Shown here one piece after another: positions 1-9,127 of a DNA stretch of 38,863 nucleotides. The stretch comes from Oligoflexia bacterium (lineage in GTDB: Bacteria; Bdellovibrionota; UBA1018). The stretch's first letter is position 1. Every line of letters begins with the position of its first letter. Below the pieces are notes generated by a model. It was not told where the DNA came from. It searched no databases and saw only the letters and a program-made list of their open reading frames with translations. The position numbers and the translations under genes are program-made. The stretch lies in contig JAMPXJ010000009.1 of assembly GCA_023701205.1 (NCBI GenBank), positions 94,008 through 132,870 of the forward strand, given 5' to 3'.

Positions 1-8
1 TTGCCGCA

Positions 9-17
9 TGCTATAAG
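9..17 (+). promoter_or_regulatory. Candidate extended -10 promoter for the PuuD-like/cytochrome pair
   Basis: TGCTATAAG is an extended -10 (TGn followed by TATAAG). It would start transcription near position 24 and give a leader of about 26 nt. That leader carries a clear Shine-Dalgarno GGAGG at 37-41, 8 nt before the ATG at 50. The -35 region lies outside the window, so only half the promoter can be judged. Confidence 0.4.
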
Positions 18-49
18 CTGAGAAAGAACAAAAAACGGAGGAATTTCCT

Positions 50-754
50 ATGAGCCTCGCCCTCTTCGGCATGGACGGTTTCTTGCTCCTGCTCCGCTGG
101 TTCCACTTCTTCTTCGGAGTCATCTGGATCGGGCATCTCTACTACTTCAACTTCACCCAGGGACCCTTCTTCAATGAAACGGACGGAACGACCAAGTCCA
201 ACGTCATCCAGAAGCTCGTCCCGCGCGCGCTGTGGTGGTTCCGCTGGGGCGCCATGGTCACGATGATCACGGGGCTTCTGATCCTTCAGGTACGCGGTCA
301 CCGCGACGGCATGGGAATCTTCGCGACCTCCTGGGGCGTTTCGATCCTCACCGGCGCCGTGCTGGGCCTGCTCATGTGGGCGAACGTCTGGTTCGTGATC
401 TGGCCCGCGCAAAAGCGCGTGATCCAGTCGGCGACCCAGGTGGCCTCGGGCGGCCAGCCGCTCCCGGACGCGGCGGCGCTGGGCGCGCGCGCGGGCGTGG
501 CCTCGCGCACGAACACGCTGTTCTCGATCCCGATGCTCTTTTTCATGGGGAGCGCCAGCCACCTGCCGATCTCGATGGGCCTGGAACCCAGCTTCGGGGC
601 GCTCGCGGCCGTGATCGGCGTGATCCTCTTGGCGCTTGAGCTCAACGCGATCAAGGGCAAGCTGGGACCGATGGCCTCGGTCAAAGGCGTGATCCATATG
701 GGCTTCCTCCTCACGGCCGTGCTGTACCTGGCTATGGAGTTGCTCACGAAATGA
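50..754 (+). CDS. PuuD-like membrane protein (urate oxidase N-terminal, DUF989-type domain)
   Basis: A 234-residue membrane protein with about six predicted helices (near residues 10-33, 64-82, 94-119, 155-175, 182-203 and 211-231). The first helix has RWFHFFFGVIWIGH, with His19 and His29 placed as in the membrane haem domain of PuuD-type urate hydroxylases; His171 is another possible ligand. PuuD proteins fuse this domain to a C-terminal cytochrome c. Here the cytochrome is a separate gene overlapping by 4 nt (ATGA), so the two products probably form one membrane electron-transfer complex. The start at 50 has GGAGG 8 nt upstream. The domain is shorter than in PuuD, and no other purine-degradation gene is visible, so urate as the substrate is not established. 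Confidence 0.75.
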   Translation: MSLALFGMDGFLLLLRWFHFFFGVIWIGHLYYFNFTQGPFFNETDGTTKSNVIQKLVPRALWWFRWGAMVTMITGLLILQVRGHRDGMGIFATSWGVSILTGAVLGLLMWANVWFVIWPAQKRVIQSATQVASGGQPLPDAAALGARAGVASRTNTLFSIPMLFFMGSASHLPISMGLEPSFGALAAVIGVILLALELNAIKGKLGPMASVKGVIHMGFLLTAVLYLAMELLTK

Positions 755-1185
755 GGAATGCCGCGCTCTTCGCCCTCGCCGCCTCGCTCCTGATCTCCGG
801 AGCCTTGGCCTGGGCGAAGAAGCCGAAAGCCAGCCCGGCCCCCACGCCAGCATCTTCCCCGCTCGCGAAGCCCCCGCTCGCGGCGGACCCTCTCGTGACG
901 GCGACGCCTTTGGCGCCCGCCGAGCTCGAGGCGCTGGTGAAGCGGGGCCGGGTTCTCTATCAGACCCGCTGCGTGGTCTGTCATGGGCATGATCCGAAGG
1001 AACCGGGCACGCTCGGGCCGGAAGTGCACGGCGCCTCGCGCGAGCTTCTCGAGGCGCGTATCCTGCACGAGAGCTACCCTCCGGGGTATGTCCCGAAACG
1101 CTCCACGCGCGCGATGAAGCCGATGCCGGAACTCGCGAGCGGGATCGCCGCGTTGCACGCTTACCTCAACGCGAGAGAGGACTGA
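751..1185 (+). CDS. Small c-type cytochrome, partner of the PuuD-like membrane protein
   Basis: This 144-residue protein has an N-terminal hydrophobic segment (residues 4-20) that is a signal peptide or anchor, then a Pro/Ala-rich linker (about 23-58). A single mono-haem cytochrome c domain follows, with the haem motif CVVCH (Cys74, Cys77, His78). The distal Met ligand is probably in AMKPMPEL (Met122 or Met125). The start codon overlaps the stop of the preceding gene (ATGA, 751-754), indicating translational coupling. In the PuuD family a cytochrome c domain follows the membrane domain in the same chain, so this looks like the split equivalent. It should act on the periplasmic face, passing electrons from the membrane haem partner to a terminal acceptor. 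The overall class is certain; the partner is inferred from position. Confidence 0.85.
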   Translation: MRNAALFALAASLLISGALAWAKKPKASPAPTPASSPLAKPPLAADPLVTATPLAPAELEALVKRGRVLYQTRCVVCHGHDPKEPGTLGPEVHGASRELLEARILHESYPPGYVPKRSTRAMKPMPELASGIAALHAYLNARED

Positions 1186-1202
1186 GCTTTCCCGATCGCG
1201 AC

Positions 1203-2117
1203 TCAAGGCCCTTGCGTTGCCCGCCTCCGGATATCCGCCAGGACACGCTCCAGATGCGCGAAGCCCCGCTCCTCCGCGGCGGCCCGGATCTTCGGTCGAC
1301 CGAGCTTCGTGAACAGGTCATTCTTCTTGAGCAGATCCAGATCGGTCACGAGAACCGCTGCGAGCACGATCTGGCCGCCGTCGCAGCGGACCTGCGCCCA
1401 TTCCGCCCAGCTGTCGAAGTAATGATCCGAGTAGATCGCGCGCAGCCAGCTGCTCGCGGCCTCCGGAGCGCTCGTGTCCCGGAGCTCCAGGAGCTGCCGC
1501 ACGGTTTTCATCTTCCCGGGGGCGAAATCGATCTTGCGTGACCAGAGCTCGCGGGAGGCCTGCTCCGGAGACTGCGCGATCGCCCCGCGCGGCCCAAGCG
1601 TTCCCATGATGGCGGCTTTCAGTGCGTCCCACGGGCTCCCCGCCGGCGCGCCGCCCTCGAGAAAGCCGGCGACCCGCTCGTCGATGATCTTCTCATAGAG
1701 CTTCAGCCGTCCCGCGGAGGGCGCTTGCGCGAGGCGGGCCACCTCGTCCGGCTCGAGCTTCACTCGGCAGGGATGCTTCCGGCAGCCGCTGATCTGATCG
1801 CGTTCGGATGCGTTCCACGACTGCCAGCCCGCCGCGATCGCGCTCCAGGCCGAGTGCCCCGGCCGGGCCTGTATGGCCGCGCCCCGCTCCCGCGTCGCCG
1901 CGCGCGGCAAAGCGCGCTTCCATCGGGCGCAGCCCTCGAGTTTTCCGGCCTCCCCCGCCCCCGTCGCCTCCACGCGCTCCTCGATCGCCACGGTCACGTG
2001 CGATCCCTCGACGCGGAAATCGCGCCAGGAGGGCGTCTCCCCGGCTGCCGCGGCGAACGGGGCAGCAGCGAGGATCGAGGCGGCCAGCGCGACCAGCGCC
2101 GTCAAAACCAAAGGCAC
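1203..2117 (-). CDS. Exported protein of unknown function, third gene of the mlaE-mlaD operon
   Basis: About 304 residues with a cleavable signal peptide (hydrophobic residues about 3-25, AAAAG cleavage region). I do not recognise the family. Cys residues occur near the middle (GCRKHPC), and a Trp/Tyr-rich stretch (IYSDHYFDSWAEWAQ) lies in the C-terminal half. It starts 3 nt after the stop of the MCE gene, so it is almost certainly cotranscribed and coupled. By position it could be a periplasmic lipid carrier or accessory factor for the MCE system, the place MlaC holds elsewhere, but no sequence resemblance supports that. The GTG at 2117 touches the AGGAG at 2117-2121. A TTG at 2111 (5-nt spacing) is an equally good or better start. 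It converges on the cytochrome gene with 17 nt between. Confidence 0.7.
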   Translation of the reverse strand: MPLVLTALVALAASILAAAPFAAAAGETPSWRDFRVEGSHVTVAIEERVEATGAGEAGKLEGCARWKRALPRAATRERGAAIQARPGHSAWSAIAAGWQSWNASERDQISGCRKHPCRVKLEPDEVARLAQAPSAGRLKLYEKIIDERVAGFLEGGAPAGSPWDALKAAIMGTLGPRGAIAQSPEQASRELWSRKIDFAPGKMKTVRQLLELRDTSAPEAASSWLRAIYSDHYFDSWAEWAQVRCDGGQIVLAAVLVTDLDLLKKNDLFTKLGRPKIRAAAEERGFAHLERVLADIRRRATQGP

Positions 2118-2120
2118 TCC

Positions 2121-3569
2121 TCAGCGAAGGGCGAAAAGAAGCTTGATGTCCTCGTCCTCAAACGTCACTCCCGCGCCATAAGTCCAGGGCGTCGCTCCGT
2201 TCACCCGCCGAACGGATTCGACGCCGCCGCGGACGAAAAGGCCTCTCCAGGGGTTCACGATCAGCGCGATGCGCGCGTCCACTGGCTGCTCTGTCCCGCG
2301 CGAGTAGATGTCCGCGCGAAGCTGAAGACGGTCCTCGATACCGCGCGGCCCCAGATACCCGCCGACGCTGACGGCGCCATCGCCGTAAAGCGCCCCGATG
2401 GAAAGATCCAGGCGCTCGAAGAAGACGTTTCCGACCATGCCCGTGAGCAGGATCCCGGTCTGCTCGATGCTGGTGGTCTTGTGCTGGGTGACGGGCCCGC
2501 CGGAGACCTCGACCGTGGTTTCGGTCACGGTCCGGCGCCCGCGCGGATCGACCGAAAGCCCGAGCAGGTAATACCGTTCCTTTTTGGGCCAGATGGCGAG
2601 CCTGAACCAGCCGCGCCCGCCGTCGTAGCCCTGAATATTCTCGCCGCCGATGTCCACGATGAAGCGGACATCGCCGACCTTCGAGATGAGCTTGTTGGCG
2701 TTGCGGATCATGGCGCGCAGCTCTTCGGCATAGGTGGGGTCGTTCAGGATCATCCCGACCGAGCCCTCGCCCTGATTGATCCGGGTCGCGAGGTCGCGAA
2801 GCTGCTCGATCGCGTCCTCGAGCTTCGCGAGCGTCCGCTGCGCGGTCTGAGTCAGCCCGCCCTCGGGCGCCAGCGTCCGCGAGGCGTTCTCGAGCGTCCG
2901 GTTGAGCTGCCGCATGGTCGAGCGCAGCTCCTCGGGATTGATCGCGTCCTTGAGGTTGTTGGTCAGCGAGGTCATCTCGTTCACGAGCGAATCGACGCGC
3001 TTGACGAGATTCTGCATGTCCTGCGAGCCCTCGCCCACCGGAATCTGGCGCTCGCCGCGCGGCACGGTGCGGGCGGGGGGCGCCTGCTGTTGGGCTCCGG
3101 CCGAGACGAAAAGCGCGTCATCGATCCATTGCAGGCGCGAGAGCGTCATCGGCGAAAGCGGCACCCGCACCGAGCTCTGGGGCTTCTGCTCCGCTTTGGG
3201 CTGCTCTCCTACGTATTTCACCGGCTTGAGCTCGACGAACTTGTCGCCCAGGAAGCCTTCGGCGCGGATATAGGCGCGCGTGGCGGGAAGCACCTCGACG
3301 CTCTCGGTGATGCAGATACCGAGCTCGACGTGCGTTTCAGAAAGCACCACGGTCTTGAGGTACCCGATCTCCAGGCCCAGCGAGCGGACCGACGACTTCT
3401 TCTTGAGCCCCGTGGCGTCCTCCACGTTGATATGCACGAGCTGGCAGGGCCGCCACCAGAAGGGCTTGTCGTTGACGAGAGCCGTGAAGACGCCGATCAA
3501 CAGGAGCCCGGTGAGGGTGAAGATTCCTACTTTGATCCGAGTGGTCAGGGTCGCTTGGGTACTGTTCAT
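2121..3569 (-). CDS. mlaD: MlaD-family MCE domain lipid-transport protein
   Basis: A 482-residue protein with one N-terminal membrane anchor (about residues 12-32) followed by an MCE domain (about 35-125, including EDATGLKKKSSVRSLGLEIG and the GFLGDKFVEL strand). Residues about 180-290 look helical and coiled-coil prone, and the last 190 residues are strand-rich. MCE proteins form hexameric rings that shuttle phospholipids between inner and outer membranes with an MlaE permease and an MlaF ATPase. The permease lies directly upstream (15-nt gap). The long C-terminal extension makes it much larger than E. coli MlaD (about 180 residues) and closer to delta-type MCE proteins. The family is certain; the transported lipid and direction are not visible. 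Confidence 0.92.
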   Translation of the reverse strand: MNSTQATLTTRIKVGIFTLTGLLLIGVFTALVNDKPFWWRPCQLVHINVEDATGLKKKSSVRSLGLEIGYLKTVVLSETHVELGICITESVEVLPATRAYIRAEGFLGDKFVELKPVKYVGEQPKAEQKPQSSVRVPLSPMTLSRLQWIDDALFVSAGAQQQAPPARTVPRGERQIPVGEGSQDMQNLVKRVDSLVNEMTSLTNNLKDAINPEELRSTMRQLNRTLENASRTLAPEGGLTQTAQRTLAKLEDAIEQLRDLATRINQGEGSVGMILNDPTYAEELRAMIRNANKLISKVGDVRFIVDIGGENIQGYDGGRGWFRLAIWPKKERYYLLGLSVDPRGRRTVTETTVEVSGGPVTQHKTTSIEQTGILLTGMVGNVFFERLDLSIGALYGDGAVSVGGYLGPRGIEDRLQLRADIYSRGTEQPVDARIALIVNPWRGLFVRGGVESVRRVNGATPWTYGAGVTFEDEDIKLLFALR

Positions 3570-3584
3570 CTCAGGGAGTCACTT

Positions 3585-4370
3585 TCAAAGAATCACTTTC
3601 AGGTTTTCGAATCCGAAAGGCAACAACGACGTAAGGACATAATCGCTCAGCAGGATCGTCAGACAGCTCGCCACGACCGTGTTCCGGGTGGCCGCGCCCA
3701 CGGCACGCGCGCCGCCATACGCGTTATACCCGTAAAAACAGCCGGTGGAAGTCAAAACCAGCCCGAACACCGCGCCCTTGGTCAGGCAATGCAGCATCTC
3801 CAGCCGGTCGACCACCTTCGTGAACTGCGTGACGAAGATCTGGAAGTCCAGGCCCATGAGCCCGCAGGCCACGGCCGCCGAAGCTCCGGTCGCGACGACG
3901 CCGAAGAACACCGAGATCAGCGGGACCATGAACACTCCGGCCACCACCCGCGGCACCACGAGGTACTCGATCGGATCGATGGCCATGACTTCGAGCGCGT
4001 CGATCTGCTCGGAGATCCGCATGCTGGCGATTTCCGCCGCCATCGCCGCGCCCGCTCTGCCGGTGACCATGATGGCCGCCATGACGGGCGCGAGCTCGCG
4101 GAAAAGCGCGATCCCCACGCTCCCGCCAAGAAAGGCCTCGGCATTGAAAAGGTGGAACGATACGTACAGCTGATAACCCAGCACGCCGCCCAGGAAGAGC
4201 GCGGCCACGGTGTTGACCAGCAGCGAGCTCACCCCGATGAACTCGCATTGCCGGAGCAGGAGCCCCCGGCGCCTCCAGAGGCCGGACGAGGCCTTGAGCA
4301 CCTCGAGCAGGAAAAGCGTAAAATCGCCTTGAAGCGTGAAAAAGGACTTTATAAGGTCAGGCGGACGCAC
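3585..4370 (-). CDS. mlaE: MlaE-family ABC transporter permease
   Basis: A 261-residue inner-membrane permease with about five to six helices. It carries the family core FRELAPVMAAIMVTGRAG followed by EIASMRISEQIDALEVM and DPIEYLVVPRVVAG, the region that contacts the MlaF ATPase. It is the first gene of the operon with the MCE protein, but no MlaF gene lies in the operon or elsewhere in the window, so the ATPase must be encoded elsewhere. The start is a GTG at 4370 with no convincing Shine-Dalgarno. It diverges from the RND gene across 56 nt that must hold both promoters, so the two lipid-related units may be co-regulated. Confidence 0.93.
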   Translation of the reverse strand: MRPPDLIKSFFTLQGDFTLFLLEVLKASSGLWRRRGLLLRQCEFIGVSSLLVNTVAALFLGGVLGYQLYVSFHLFNAEAFLGGSVGIALFRELAPVMAAIMVTGRAGAAMAAEIASMRISEQIDALEVMAIDPIEYLVVPRVVAGVFMVPLISVFFGVVATGASAAVACGLMGLDFQIFVTQFTKVVDRLEMLHCLTKGAVFGLVLTSTGCFYGYNAYGGARAVGAATRNTVVASCLTILLSDYVLTSLLPFGFENLKVIL

Positions 4371-4426
4371 AATGGTTAAGTTAAGACCAGAAGCGGTCCA
4401 AAAACAAGAAAACTCGGGAAAACTCG

Positions 4427-6904
4427 GTGCGGTACCTCACAGATTTCGTCCTTCGCAGAGCCGGGTGGGTCGCCCTCGTCGGAACCCTCCTCGCCTTCGT
4501 GGGCGCGTATTACTCAGTCCAGCTCTACCGGAATCTCCGGACCAACTTCGAGGAGCTGCTCCCGACCGACGCCCGCAGCGTCGTGGATCTCGGCAAGATC
4601 ACCGGGCGCCTGCAGTCCACCGAGAATCTCGCGGTTCTCGTCTTCACCGGAAACTCCCGGAGGGAAACCCAGGCCAGCAAGCGCTTCGTAACCGATCTGG
4701 CGCGCAAGCTGCGCAAAGCCCCTCGTTCGGTCATCGCGAGCGTGGAATACGAGATCAGCAACGAGCTGAGGTTCTTCCGCGACCGGCAGGCCCTCTACAT
4801 GGACGTCGAGGACCTCGTCCGCATCCGGGATTACATCTCCGAGCGGATCGAGTACGAACGGGAGCTTTTCAACCCGCTGAACATCTTCCGCTCCGATGAG
4901 ATCCCGGAGCCGCGACTCGATTTTCTCGCGCTGCGCCAGAAATATCAGGGCCGCGGAGGCGCCTACGATCGCTTTCCCGACGGCTATTACGCGACACCCG
5001 ACGAGACCAAGCGGGTCGTGCTGGTGAATCTCCCCACGGGGCAGACGGGCATGGAAGCCTCGCACCGGATGAAAGCGTTCGTCGAGCGGGCGATCGCCGA
5101 GCTGGATCCTTCCCGCTACGGAAAGCTCGAAATCCGTTTCTCCGGCGGAGTCCAGGACGTCATCGAGGAGCATGACGCCCTCATTCAGGATCTCGGGATC
5201 TCCTCGGTGATCGTCATCGCCCTCGTCGCCGCCGGACTTCTGGCTTTTTACCGCAACTTCCGCATGACGGCCGCGCTCCTGCTCAGCCTCTTCATGGGCA
5301 CCTTCTGGACCTTCGGCGTCGCCTATTTCGCGGTCGGCTACCTGAATGCGAACTCCGCGTTCCTCGGCAGCATTGTCATCGGCAACGGGATCAACTTCGG
5401 CATCATCTTCCTCGCCCGCTATCTCGAGGAACGCCACCATGGCCGCTCGAACCTCGTGGCCGTCCGCCAGTCCATGACCTTTACCGCGACCTCGACCTGG
5501 ACGGCCGCGCTGGCCGCGGGGCTTTCCTACGGATCACTGATCCTCACCGGCTTCCGGGGATTCCGCCAGTTCGGGATCATCGGACTGATCGGCATGGTCC
5601 TTTGCTGGATCAGCGCTTTCACCCTCCTGCCGGCCTACCTCACCTTGATGGATCGCCTCTCGCCGCTCGTTCGCAAGGGCGAGAAGGCGCCGAAGCCCGT
5701 GTTCTCCAACCGGCTCGCCGATCTGGTCGAGCGCTTTCCGCAGGCGATCTGGATCGCCTCGATCGCGCTCACGGTCGCGGCAGTGAGCATGTTCACGCGC
5801 TTCACGCCGGATATCCTGGAGACCGACCTCAATCAGGTCAGGAACAAGGAAAGCATCCAGCGGGGCTCCGCGTTCCTGAACCGGTACCTGGACGAGATCT
5901 TCCAGCGCTATCTTTCGCCGCTGGTCATCCTGCCGAACACGCGCGAGGAGGCCCGCCGCATCGCGGCCCTCCTGCGCGAGCAGCAAGCTCGCGATGGCAC
6001 GGCCTCCTTCATCGGCACGGTCCAGACGCTGGACGATTACCTGCCAACGCGCCAGGCGGAGAAGATCGTGCTGCTCGGCCAGATCCGCAAGCACCTGCCA
6101 CCGCGGATCGTCCGGCGGCTCAGCGAGAGCGATCGCGCGCAGATCGACCAGTTCCTCAACCCGGCGGCGCTCGTGCCCATCAGCGAACGCGACCTTCCGG
6201 CCCTGCTCCTGGACAAGTTCACCGAGAAGGACGGATCACGCGGCAAGCTCGTGCTCGTGGAGCCGCCGATGGGCGGGGACATCACCTCCAACGGGCAGAA
6301 GCTCCTGAGCTTCATCCGCAACCTCCGCGCGACCGCCGACTCGCTCGTGCCCGGAGTTCCCATCGCCGGGACCCTGACGGTCTCCTCGGACATGATCCTC
6401 TCGATTTCGCGCGACGGACCGAAGGCGACGCTTTTCGCCTTCGTCGCGGTCGTACTGCTGGTCGCGATCCTGTTCCGGAACTTCCAATCCATGAGCCTCG
6501 TGCTTTTCTCGCTCTTCCTGGGCGTGATCTGGCTCGCCGGGATCATCCTGGGCTTTTCGATGAAAATCAATTTCCTGAACTTCATCGCCCTGCCGATCAC
6601 TTTCGGGATCGGAGTGGATTACGGCGTGAACATCTTCCAGCGCTACCGGGAAGAAGGGGTGGAGCAGATCCTGCGCGTGATCCGCAGCACCGGCGGAGCC
6701 GTCGGCCTGTGCAGCTTCACCACGATCGTGGGCTTCGGATCGCTATTGATCGCGGGCAATCAGGGCTTCGTGAGCTTCGGCGCGCTCGCGGTGGCGGGCG
6801 AGCTGACGTGCGTCACCGCCGCGGTGATCTCCTTGCCGGCGTTCCTCAGGTGGATGCACCTGCGGAAGGCGCCTCGACCGCTTCGCGGATCCTCGCCATC
6901 ATGA
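4427..6904 (+). CDS. RND/MMPL-superfamily transporter (HpnN-like lipid exporter)
   Basis: An 825-residue protein with the two-fold RND layout: helix 1 (about 12-34), a large periplasmic loop (about 35-245), five helices (about 250-420), helix 7 (about 445-465), a second loop (about 470-675) and five final helices (about 680-812). The length and lack of a membrane-fusion partner fit the hopanoid/lipid MMPL class (HpnN, MmpL) rather than drug efflux pumps. Helix 10 has the proton-relay pair Asp731-Tyr732 (GVDYGVNIFQRYREEG). The equivalent place in helix 4 reads Asn323-Phe324 (GNGINFGIIFLARYLEE), so the first acidic residue is missing. The start is GTG at 4427 with GGGAA 6 nt upstream. It is divergent from mlaED, consistent with an envelope-lipid role. 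Its 3' end overlaps the receiver gene by 59 nt. Confidence 0.88.
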   Translation: MRYLTDFVLRRAGWVALVGTLLAFVGAYYSVQLYRNLRTNFEELLPTDARSVVDLGKITGRLQSTENLAVLVFTGNSRRETQASKRFVTDLARKLRKAPRSVIASVEYEISNELRFFRDRQALYMDVEDLVRIRDYISERIEYERELFNPLNIFRSDEIPEPRLDFLALRQKYQGRGGAYDRFPDGYYATPDETKRVVLVNLPTGQTGMEASHRMKAFVERAIAELDPSRYGKLEIRFSGGVQDVIEEHDALIQDLGISSVIVIALVAAGLLAFYRNFRMTAALLLSLFMGTFWTFGVAYFAVGYLNANSAFLGSIVIGNGINFGIIFLARYLEERHHGRSNLVAVRQSMTFTATSTWTAALAAGLSYGSLILTGFRGFRQFGIIGLIGMVLCWISAFTLLPAYLTLMDRLSPLVRKGEKAPKPVFSNRLADLVERFPQAIWIASIALTVAAVSMFTRFTPDILETDLNQVRNKESIQRGSAFLNRYLDEIFQRYLSPLVILPNTREEARRIAALLREQQARDGTASFIGTVQTLDDYLPTRQAEKIVLLGQIRKHLPPRIVRRLSESDRAQIDQFLNPAALVPISERDLPALLLDKFTEKDGSRGKLVLVEPPMGGDITSNGQKLLSFIRNLRATADSLVPGVPIAGTLTVSSDMILSISRDGPKATLFAFVAVVLLVAILFRNFQSMSLVLFSLFLGVIWLAGIILGFSMKINFLNFIALPITFGIGVDYGVNIFQRYREEGVEQILRVIRSTGGAVGLCSFTTIVGFGSLLIAGNQGFVSFGALAVAGELTCVTAAVISLPAFLRWMHLRKAPRPLRGSSPS

Positions 6905-7241
6905 CCGAATTCTGAAACGGCTTGACCAGGATCGACTTCACCGATTTGCGCACGCGCAGCACGAGCGCCGCATCGAGGAAGCCGCTGATCACGATGATCG
7001 GGGTGGTGAGGTTGCGCGCGTGCTCCGCGCGCATGGTCTCGATGACCTGCTCCCCGCTGCGGTACTCGAAACGCATATCGAGAAGCACGCAGTCGAATTT
7101 CTGCACCTCGAGCTTGGTTATGGCTTCGGTCACCTTCGAGGCCGAAACCGCCTTGAAGCCGGGTTCCCGATTGATGTATTCCGTGAGCATGTCGCAGATG
7201 ACCGGATCATCATCCACGACCAGCACGACGCAGCTCCTCAT
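6846..7241 (-). CDS. Stand-alone response regulator receiver domain
   Basis: A CheY-like single-domain protein of 131 residues. The acidic triad is Asp10-Asp11-Asp12 (VVDDDP), the phosphoacceptor Asp is in CVLLDMRF near residue 55, the conserved Thr/Ser switch lies in TPIIVISGF, and the Lys is in SILVKPF near residue 110. There is no DNA-binding or enzymatic output domain, so it should act by protein interaction or as a phosphorelay intermediate. It lies 88 nt downstream of the inositol phosphate synthase gene and has a possible promoter of its own. Its last 59 nt are antisense to the end of the RND gene. The window contains two histidine kinases without dedicated regulators, which makes this a plausible partner, though that is only inference. 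Confidence 0.9.
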   Translation of the reverse strand: MRSCVVLVVDDDPVICDMLTEYINREPGFKAVSASKVTEAITKLEVQKFDCVLLDMRFEYRSGEQVIETMRAEHARNLTTPIIVISGFLDAALVLRVRKSVKSILVKPFQNSVMMARIREAVEAPSAGAST

Positions 7242-7262
7242 GCCTGAATTCTATTACAGATA

Positions 7263-7292
7263 ATTATCCAGGTCCATCCGGGGAGATTTCAA
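7263..7292 (-). promoter_or_regulatory. Candidate sigma70 promoter for the receiver gene
   Basis: On the minus strand, TTGAAA (7292-7287) and GATAAT (7268-7263) are separated by 18 nt in a locally AT-rich stretch. Transcription would start near 7256, about 15 nt before the ATG at 7241. The leader has no strong ribosome site. This would let the receiver be transcribed independently of the upstream inositol gene. Confidence 0.4.
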
Positions 7293-7329
7293 GATTCTGT
7301 GAAGACGCTTTTCTGGCGCTCTCCAGGCT

Positions 7330-8682
<1,353 letters not shown>

Positions 8683-8767
8683 TCCCCAAGCTCCTTTTGA
8701 AAGTTCGTTCCCATTGCCGCGCGATGCAGGGCTTGGGCCAGGCGCCCGGCCGTGGTATCGCTGGCTC

Positions 8768-9088
8768 ATGAACCCGAATCTGATCCCCACGCGAATCGAT
8801 AAGCACAGCCCCACCGAAATGCTCCTGACCTGGAGCGATGGCGCGAGTTACGCGGTGCCGTTCGTCGACCTGCGCTTTTTCTGCCCTTGCGCGGGCTGCG
8901 TCGACGAGCACACCGGAGAGCGCACGATCCTCCGCTCCTCGATCGCTCCGGAAGTCCGCCCGGTCGGAGTGCAGCTCGTCGGGCGCTACGGAGTGCAGAT
9001 CTCCTGGGACGACGGACACGCGACCGGCATGTTTCATTTCGACCGGCTCAGGGAGCTTTGCACGAAGCTCGGCCGCAAGCTGACTTAG
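8768..9088 (+). CDS. DUF971 protein (gamma-butyrobetaine hydroxylase N-terminal-like, Cys-rich)
   Basis: A 106-residue protein matching DUF971 end to end: an opening PTRIDKHSPTEMLLTWSDG, then LRFFCPCAGCVDEHTGER and a closing VGRYGVQISWDDGHATG with FDRLREL. The clustered cysteines of FCPCAGC with the later His (DGHATG) form the likely zinc-binding site. The domain is found alone in many proteobacteria, often near iron-sulfur cluster or ParA/Mrp-type genes, and as the N-terminal domain of eukaryotic gamma-butyrobetaine hydroxylase; its own role is unclear. It diverges from ino1 across 85 nt and lies 39 nt before the FIST gene, so it may share a transcript with that pair. There is no strong Shine-Dalgarno before the ATG. 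Confidence 0.9.
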   Translation: MNPNLIPTRIDKHSPTEMLLTWSDGASYAVPFVDLRFFCPCAGCVDEHTGERTILRSSIAPEVRPVGVQLVGRYGVQISWDDGHATGMFHFDRLRELCTKLGRKLT

Positions 9089-9127
9089 GAATAGGGACGA
9101 TCCCCTTCTTGCATTAGGGCGTCTAGT

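Noticed and set aside
1725..4379. Very long open frame on the plus strand opposite the mlaE-mlaD operon
   Set aside because: It is antisense to two genes with clear family motifs. Its translation is low-complexity Arg/His/Asp-rich text typical of shadow frames in high-GC DNA.
8683..8814. N-terminal 44-residue extension of the inositol phosphate synthase
   Set aside because: A good Shine-Dalgarno precedes the ATG at 8682. The extension has no family counterpart and would overlap the divergent DUF971 gene.
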